From Fidelibacterota bacterium (GTDB lineage: Bacteria > Fidelibacterota > Marinisomatia > Marinisomatales > SCKK01): a DNA stretch of 64,000 bases. The DNA lies in NCBI GenBank assembly GCA_004124475.1, contig SCKK01000017.1, positions 1 through 64,000 of the forward strand. Reading direction: 5' to 3'. The translations under genes and the position numbers were made by a program. Positions 58,992 through 64,000 of the stretch are shown piece after piece. The notes below the pieces were generated by a model, which was not told the DNA's origin, ran no database searches, and saw only the letters and a list, made by a program, of their open reading frames with translations. Position 1 is the stretch's first letter, and the number at the start of each line of letters is the position of its first letter.

Positions 58992-59000
58992 TTATTTCCT

Positions 59001-59957
59001 TTATTCTAGTTTATATTTACCACAATCATTGTACCAGTCTTTCATGGCTAATTCTAACGTGTAGTTCAACTTATACCCATGATCCAGTAATTTCTGACCA
59101 TTAATATTAGTTGAAACCATCAGTTTATTCACACGATCAGGATGGATACCATCAAATGATTTTCCTAGAATTTTACCAACCCCATGAATAGTAAAGGCCA
59201 CACTTTTTAGGATGCTTGCAGGAATAGTTAAACGTGGTTCTTTTATTCCAGTAACCTTTGCGATAGTTTCACATATTTTTTCAATGGAGTGATTTGGTGT
59301 ATAAACTGTATTATACACATGAACCCCGGGGGGTTCTTTTTCTGCCATTTCAACCATGAGACGAACTAAATCCTTTACGTAAATCGCTGCTTTTCTGGTA
59401 TCTTTTCTGCCAGGATAAAAGAACCAACCTGATTTTATTGACCTATAAAGCCTGGTAAAATTTCCACCTTCATTCTTACCAAAGACCACGCCGGGTCGAA
59501 CAATAATTAGCTTTTGCACATTCGGTTTTTCTGCTTGCCAGCGTTTGTGGATTTCTTCAGCAACAAGTTTTGAAATACCATATGCACTAGTCGGTAAAGG
59601 TAATGATTCTTCTGTTTTTTCATTTTCCCATGTGCCATAGGGTGCTATGGAACTGGTAAAAACAATAGTATTTATATTTTTCTCCCTGGCAAAATTACAG
59701 ACATTTTCTGCCCCTTTGATATTGGTTTCAAAATATTCATGGTAATCGTGGCCAGGAGTTTTGTGAATGGCAGCTAAATTATAGATGACATTAATAGGTT
59801 TTGTAGATTCAAAAGCAATTTTCTCACGAACATCGCATAACTTGAAAAAATCATCATTTGATCTAATATCTAAATTAATATATTCGGATTTGATTACTGC
59901 CTTTAGATGATGACCAATAAAACCGGATCCGCCGATAATAATATTAGTTCGATTCAG
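59001..59957 (-). CDS. NAD-dependent epimerase/dehydratase with probable CTG start
   Basis: The conserved protein is about 318 residues, longer than the 172 residues from the first ATG. Upstream of 59519 the frame stays open and reads NIIIGGSGFIGHHLKAV (NAD site), AAIHKTPGHDYHEYFETNI, VFTSSIAPYGTWEN and SAYGISKLVAEEIHKRW (Tyr-Lys). The only start-like codon before the NAD site is CTG at 59957-59955, giving LNRTNIIIGG, with TGA two codons further up. So translation starts at CTG, at ATT, or a start was lost. It overlaps neither neighbour. The reaction is not specified by sequence. Confidence 0.8.
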   Translation of the reverse strand: MNRTNIIIGGSGFIGHHLKAVIKSEYINLDIRSNDDFFKLCDVREKIAFESTKPINVIYNLAAIHKTPGHDYHEYFETNIKGAENVCNFAREKNINTIVFTSSIAPYGTWENEKTEESLPLPTSAYGISKLVAEEIHKRWQAEKPNVQKLIIVRPGVVFGKNEGGNFTRLYRSIKSGWFFYPGRKDTRKAAIYVKDLVRLMVEMAEKEPPGVHVYNTVYTPNHSIEKICETIAKVTGIKEPRLTIPASILKSVAFTIHGVGKILGKSFDGIHPDRVNKLMVSTNINGQKLLDHGYKLNYTLELAMKDWYNDCGKYKLE

Positions 59958-59964
59958 TTTTCAA

Positions 59965-60876
59965 TTATCCCTGATAATACTTTGAATACCAATAATAATC
60001 TTGGCCACTAAGAAATTTCTTAATCCACTTCGGAAACTTTAGTGCGTTAAATCCAATTTTGTATCCAAGATATTTCATTGCAGTTTGTATAATTGCATAA
60101 GGAACTAATAAACAGTTTTCCTTATATAATTTTTTTATTAGGGCTAAAAAATATGCTTTGCCTCTATTCTCTGCATTTCCGACTGCATCCTGTATCCAAG
60201 GCCTTTCAGCTCGCACATAACCAGTATCAAACATCCTTCTAAATTCATCAGCTAAAGAATAATTATGAGAGTGTTTTACAATAGCGTCCGCCACATAAGC
60301 TACCTTATATCCTTTCAATAATAATTCAGCACATGCAAAATAATCTTCGTTTGTTAAAGTAGGCTTGAATCCTCCAATCTCATCTAACGCACTGCTTAAC
60401 CATGCTGCACATGAATTTGGACAGAAAAATGTATATACACCATATTTATGGATGTCTTTTATTGAACGAATCTGAGCTTTATCACCATAATTAAACAACC
60501 GTGGGAATGACTCAAATATTCCTGCATTTTGATGTAGTATCTGCCTCGCATAAGAAGCAGAGGCTTTACCTTCTCTTATGGGTTTAATCAATTTACCAAT
60601 CGTTTCTCTATTAAAAGAAATTGCGTCCTGTGTAAGAAATACGACTATATCAGAATCAATGAGTTTTCTCGCCATTTCTCTTGTGGCACCATGATTAAAA
60701 TTAGACTTTGGAATGGTTTTTATATAACAATCATATTTTCTACAAATGTCCAGGGTTTTATCATTAGATGAAGAATCAATAATAACGATATTATATTTTT
60801 CTAGATCAATTTTACTTAAAATCAAAGATATTGTTTTTTCAGCATTTAGAGTTAGAATTATAACTGTAGGTTTCAT
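59965..60876 (-). CDS. Glycosyltransferase family 2 (rhamnosyltransferase-like)
   Basis: A 303-residue GT2 enzyme: TVIILTLNAEKTISLILSKI, IVIIDSSSNDKTLDICRKY, FNHGATREMARKLIDSDIVV and FLTQDA, where the second Asp is the metal ligand. The second half has FFCPNSCAAWLSSALDEIGG and NEDYFACAELLLKGY. The NHGATRE / FLTQDA pattern is that of dTDP-rhamnosyltransferases. It adds a sugar to the lipid-linked unit in the cytoplasm. Confidence 0.9.
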   Translation of the reverse strand: MKPTVIILTLNAEKTISLILSKIDLEKYNIVIIDSSSNDKTLDICRKYDCYIKTIPKSNFNHGATREMARKLIDSDIVVFLTQDAISFNRETIGKLIKPIREGKASASYARQILHQNAGIFESFPRLFNYGDKAQIRSIKDIHKYGVYTFFCPNSCAAWLSSALDEIGGFKPTLTNEDYFACAELLLKGYKVAYVADAIVKHSHNYSLADEFRRMFDTGYVRAERPWIQDAVGNAENRGKAYFLALIKKLYKENCLLVPYAIIQTAMKYLGYKIGFNALKFPKWIKKFLSGQDYYWYSKYYQG

Positions 60877-60898
60877 ACTTACTTTTGTAAATAATCAT

Positions 60899-61726
60899 TC
60901 ATTTAATTTTTTTAAAGAAGTGTACTACCAATAATCTTTTTAAATATCTTATTAAAGATAGTAGGCTTAAAAATATATAAACTAATAATGGTATCTTTTT
61001 GTTAATATAAAGATATTTGTAATTGAAGAAATGACCTCTTTGCATTTTCCACATTTTTGAGCTTAGACCAGATTCTCCATATTCATGTTTATAAATATTT
61101 GCTAATGGAAGTTGTATTGCATGTATAGGTCCCAAATTATTGGAAATTTTCATTAGAAACAGATGATCTTCAAAACCATTACTCCCCTTTAAAAATCTAA
61201 AATCAATATTTTTTTTTACCATAAAACTGGGTGTAATAATTGGGTTTTTTAAAAAAACGTATTTATATGAAAAAGTTTTTACCTTATAATCGGAAGAATA
61301 AAATTGATTTTGAGTTAATTGTTTATCTTGAGATAAAATCTTATTGTATCCATGACCTGTGATTGCTATGCTGGGGTATTTTTTCATGTAATTATACTGT
61401 ATATCAAGTTTTTGTGGATGCCATGTATCATCACTATCTAAAAAGGCTATATATTCACCCTTTGCGCTTTCCCAACCACTATTTCTAGCGATAGATACAC
61501 CCATATTGTGACTCAGTTCAATTATATCTATCCAATAATCTCCATATTTTTTTTGAAGTTGGTACATAAGCTCCAGAGTTCCGTCCGTACTACCATCATC
61601 TACCAATATTAACTGTAATGGCCTCAATGTTTGACCTACGACAGATTTCACAGCACGCTCTAATATTCTAATTGAATTCCAACAGGGTATTATTACAGAG
61701 ATTGGAGCTGTATTAAGTTTGGACAA
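60899..61726 (-). CDS. Glycosyltransferase family 2
   Basis: A 275-residue GT-A enzyme: ISVIIPCWNSIRILERAVKS, LILVDDGSTDGTLELMYQL, GVSIARNSGWESAKGEYIAF, and LDSDDTWHPQKLDIQYNYM with the DxD-like DSDD. The C-terminal part has a basic hydrophobic tail. Sugar specificity unknown. It lies nine bases after the acetyltransferase-like fragment. Confidence 0.92.
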   Translation of the reverse strand: MSKLNTAPISVIIPCWNSIRILERAVKSVVGQTLRPLQLILVDDGSTDGTLELMYQLQKKYGDYWIDIIELSHNMGVSIARNSGWESAKGEYIAFLDSDDTWHPQKLDIQYNYMKKYPSIAITGHGYNKILSQDKQLTQNQFYSSDYKVKTFSYKYVFLKNPIITPSFMVKKNIDFRFLKGSNGFEDHLFLMKISNNLGPIHAIQLPLANIYKHEYGESGLSSKMWKMQRGHFFNYKYLYINKKIPLLVYIFLSLLSLIRYLKRLLVVHFFKKIK

Positions 61727-61735
61727 ATCAGAAAA

Positions 61736-62146
61736 CTAAATTTTAGCTCTTGTTTTTTTTAATATGTTTAAAAGCAACTTCCTGATAGCACGTAATAAAG
61801 TAAGTTTTGATAGCATCGGAAATATTTTTTCCTCAAAATATCTGATCAACTTTCCTAAAAATATAGAATTATAATTTGAAAATTGGTATATATTAGTTTC
61901 ATCATTTGTATATTTATATTTGTATTGCTCGTCACCATTTAAAAAGTCATATTTTTTTAGTTTTAATTCGAATGCTTCTTTAATGGAATTTTCCATCAAC
62001 AACCGCCCCACTGAATATGAAAAGAATTTGGGGTTAAAGGATGGAAGGTAATAATAGTAATAACCATTATAAATAAATCCTAAATGTCTAGCAAATGTGG
62101 TGTTTTGAAAGTAAAACGCGTTTAATGAAAGGAAACCACGGCGAAA
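61736..62146 (-). pseudogene. CelD/BcsL-type acetyltransferase, C-terminal fragment
   Basis: The listed Met (62011) is not the real edge. The frame is open to 62146 and reads FYFQNTTFARHLGFIYNGYY, SVGRLLMENSIKEAFELKLK, then YDFLNGDEQYKYKYTND. The final FDFLxGDExYKxxW-type block is diagnostic of GNAT-fold proteins of the CelD/cellulose-biosynthesis acetyltransferase group. The first ~200 residues are missing and a TGA stands at 62147-62149. It is therefore a remnant. About 50 bases separate it from the FemAB-like gene. Confidence 0.7.
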
Positions 62147-62197
62147 TCACTGTACGAAGACACCGGAATTTCCAAACAATACGTGTGAATCTCATAG

Positions 62198-63232
62198 TTA
62201 ATTGTATAGGTTCTTTGTTTTCTGCAGCTGGTATAAATTTAGAATTAGCTTTAGCAACCAAGAACTAACATATTCCCATTCTCCTTGATATGCAATTAGT
62301 TTTCCGCCAACACCCTTTTTGAAATTGTACCCCCCCCAGTTTGCGATCGGATCAATTCCTGACATATCCAATTCTGATATACCTATTTCATTGAGTTTTT
62401 CAATTAATTTCCATATCATAGCGTTTGAGAAATAGTATTTACGTCCAATACTATTTGCCGCAGCATAATAGTAAAATGCTTTTTCTCCTAATGTTATGAC
62501 AAGACAACCACAAACAGCTTGATCGTCATGCTTACCTATCAAGAAATGTATATTATCTGAAAGCATTTCTCTCAGCGAAAAAAGTTCTTCTCGTGAAATA
62601 CTATAATTTTGCATGGATTTAAGCTTGCACATGGAATTATGAACTTTCACGTAGGTATTCAATAAGTCTTCACTATTTCCCCAGGTGAAGACTGGTCTCA
62701 ATGACTCTGCTCGACGAAGCTGATTTCTCCACTTTGAGTGAAACAATTTACTATTTTTTAATATGTCCTTCTCAATGGTCACCACTGTTGTTAGATGTGG
62801 CGAACGTTCTAATAAAGGTTTAGTGAATCCCGCCTCACGGATTGCGATTTCGCAAGTGACAGATCTTTCATTCGGAAAGAGACAATTGATATACAGTAAC
62901 TTATTTCTTGCTCTAAAATAACTGATCATAAGCCTTAGAAAGGTTCTCAAATTATTCAGATTAGCCTTCTCACTATCTGTTGCTTGATAAACTGGACCCC
63001 TCCTTATTGTCAATAATGAGAAATAAGGGAAAGGTCTACGTAGAATACCTTGCCCCATAACAACTGACTGCCCACCCTTGAAAAGCACTGCTCTAAATAT
63101 CTCTTGACCTTTCGACTTCTCATACTCACCGAAGCTATATTTTTGCTGAAAGTTGTAATCTCGGAAACAAATTAGCATTTTATCCCAGGCACGACCCTCG
63201 TCTTTTGATCTGAAGATTTCAAAAGTATCCAT
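62198..63232 (-). CDS. FemAB/CelD-like GNAT-fold protein
   Basis: A 344-residue protein of two GNAT-like halves. Features: WDKMLICFRDYNFQQKYSFGEYEKSKG, RGPVYQATDSEKANLNNLRTF, LFHSKWRNQLRRAE, and FYYYAAANSIGRKYYFSNAM with MIWKLIEKLNEIGISELDMSGI. Pattern matches FemAB / peptidoglycan-bridge type transferases, which in polysaccharide loci may attach amino acids or acyl groups. Exact substrate unknown. Confidence 0.8.
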   Translation of the reverse strand: MDTFEIFRSKDEGRAWDKMLICFRDYNFQQKYSFGEYEKSKGQEIFRAVLFKGGQSVVMGQGILRRPFPYFSLLTIRRGPVYQATDSEKANLNNLRTFLRLMISYFRARNKLLYINCLFPNERSVTCEIAIREAGFTKPLLERSPHLTTVVTIEKDILKNSKLFHSKWRNQLRRAESLRPVFTWGNSEDLLNTYVKVHNSMCKLKSMQNYSISREELFSLREMLSDNIHFLIGKHDDQAVCGCLVITLGEKAFYYYAAANSIGRKYYFSNAMIWKLIEKLNEIGISELDMSGIDPIANWGGYNFKKGVGGKLIAYQGEWEYVSSWLLKLILNLYQLQKTKNLYN

Positions 63233-63255
63233 ACGATACTAGACCATTAAATATT

Positions 63256-63858
63256 TCATTGATTCCAGTAAGCCACCTTCCAGTTTGCCGTACTACCGTG
63301 AATCACCTCATACTTTACTCCTTCTATTGGCTCGATAAATCTGCCAAAAACACTCTCGTGTGACTCTAGATAAGTAACAAGGCAATATCTTCCTAAGTGA
63401 GACATGAGTTTAATTGCTTTTTCTATATCCTTCAAGTAATACAATATTTCGCATGCGACAACTAGTTCATACTGTTGTTCTTTAGGGTCTACGTTAATTA
63501 TGTCAGCAACTTCAAAAATACCGGTTGGGCATTTTCGCTTTGCTGCTTTTATTGCAATCTGACTAATATCAATGCCATAAAGTTTGTCGCATAGTTGACT
63601 AAGGTATACAGATTGGTGCCCTTCCCCGCAGCCTATCTCTAAAATAGAGTCTAGATGCTGCATTGACTCACTGATAATCAGATTTGTTTTCAGAAAGCGA
63701 TATTGCTCTTTTTTGCTATCCATATTCCATGGATCTTTTAGAAAACTATATATCAACTCAAATCTTTTTTTCTTACCCAAATTTACAGTTTTTAGCTGTA
63801 GCAATCTAATGAGAATACCCTTTAGGCGTGTTTTTACCACCTCTATAAAATATTTCAT
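63256..63858 (-). CDS. SAM-dependent methyltransferase
   Basis: A 200-residue class I methyltransferase: LDSILEIGCGEGHQSVYLSQL (SAM site), LYGIDISQIAIKAAKRKC (acidic loop), EVADIINVD, and ELVVACEILYYLKDIEKAI. It overlaps the previous gene stop by four bases (ATGA). In this operon it may methylate a sugar or be a nodulation-S-type acyl/sugar methyltransferase. Confidence 0.88.
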   Translation of the reverse strand: MKYFIEVVKTRLKGILIRLLQLKTVNLGKKKRFELIYSFLKDPWNMDSKKEQYRFLKTNLIISESMQHLDSILEIGCGEGHQSVYLSQLCDKLYGIDISQIAIKAAKRKCPTGIFEVADIINVDPKEQQYELVVACEILYYLKDIEKAIKLMSHLGRYCLVTYLESHESVFGRFIEPIEGVKYEVIHGSTANWKVAYWNQ

Positions 63859-64000
63859 TTATCCAAGGTAGTGCTAAATATCTTTTCTAATCTATATACA
63901 CAGTAGCTTGGCCCATCGAAACCTTGATAGATTGGCAAGAATAAGAGTGAACGCATTACGCTAGCTGCTCCATAAAGATCCTGGTTGATGACCTTACACG
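63855..64000 (-). CDS. Partial gene, C-terminal end of probable DegT/DnrJ-type aminotransferase
   Basis: The frame runs off the window edge. The visible 47 residues include INQDLYGAASVMRSLLFLPIYQ, then FDGPSYCVYRLEKIFSTTLDK and TGA. The LxLPIYQGF...V..I..I pattern resembles the end of sugar aminotransferases of the DegT/DnrJ/EryC1/StrS group, a common member of such operons. The identification rests on few residues. Confidence 0.4.
   Translation of the reverse strand, partial: CKVINQDLYGAASVMRSLLFLPIYQGFDGPSYCVYRLEKIFSTTLDK

Noticed and set aside
1-64000. Global recoding of TGA (e.g. to Trp or Gly) to explain the HMA genes
   Set aside because: TGA terminates several genes in the right place here (PadR at 15842, amidotransferase at 9615, TlpA-HMA at 12703), and the affected positions are those of cysteine, not Trp or Gly.
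1-64000. CRISPR arrays, rRNA or tRNA genes
   Set aside because: No regularly spaced direct repeats, no rRNA-like conserved segments and no cloverleaf with CCA were noticed on reading; a tRNAscan run would be needed to exclude a tRNA firmly.

Overview
The window is AT-rich bacterial DNA. Almost every gene reads on the minus strand. The organism is probably an uncultured member of the FCB (Fibrobacterota-Chlorobiota-Bacteroidota) group, with Marinimicrobia, Calditrichota and Ignavibacteriota as the closest-looking options. This inference rests on a secreted beta-helix protein ending in a YPNPFNP-type sorting/FlgD-like tail, Wzi-like outer-membrane barrels, AT-rich short intergenic palindromes and a SAM/MFS fusion with TPR repeats. 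I saw no rRNA, tRNA or CRISPR array, so the placement is tentative.

Layout. 1-5 kb: a PAS histidine kinase and a PAS response regulator, separated by a decayed IS630 transposase. The regulator's conserved Cys-rich tail is cut off by an in-frame TAA. 5.3-11.9 kb: an MFS exporter with its own PadR repressor and tandem operator, then a stretch with many broken genes (membrane protein, two glutamine-amidotransferase tails, IS30 remnant), a PQQ-type sugar dehydrogenase and a frameshifted beta-helix surface protein. 12-16.3 kb: a cluster led by a Cys-rich PadR, with an HMA protein, an outer-membrane protein, two apparent selenoproteins and a His-rich membrane protein. 16.6-22.4 kb: a second metal cluster (thioredoxin, HMA, MerT-like, outer-membrane protein, MerT-like, HMA). 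It is preceded by a sigma-54 activator gene, palindromic enhancer sites and a -24/-12 promoter. 22.8-29.9 kb: lipid and polyamine-type enzymes. 29.9-39.5 kb: merR, merT-HMA, merA and an extra HMA protein, then a TolC/MFP/RND efflux system. 39.8-43.9 kb: an ArsR-led sulfur/redox operon (TVP38, small secreted peptides, SQR-like flavoprotein, DsrE-like, dihaem cytochrome c). 45-54.6 kb: two Wzi-like barrels, toxin-antitoxin-like pairs (AbrB/MazF, HEPN/MNT, HicBA, DUF4258/DUF2283), an intact IS inside a four-helix-bundle gene, and several dispersed repeats. 54.9-64 kb: a surface polysaccharide operon (initiating transferase, nucleotide-sugar enzymes, two GT2s, FemAB-like and methyltransferase genes).

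The most interesting feature is at 12.7-14.07 kb. Two adjacent, translationally coupled genes each carry an HMA (MerP-like) metal-binding domain in which both cysteines of the CxxC motif are encoded by TGA. One reads GMT-U-NQ-U. The other reads U-MG-U and is fused behind a TlpA-type thioredoxin. Both frames stay open on each side of the TGAs, and stem-loops lie just downstream. The simplest reading is a pair of UxxU diselenol metallochaperones, probably for mercury or another soft metal, working with a periplasmic thioredoxin, an outer-membrane protein and a Cys-rich PadR sensor. Together with the mer operon and the sigma-54 HMA/MerT cluster, this makes the window a concentrated mercury/soft-metal island.
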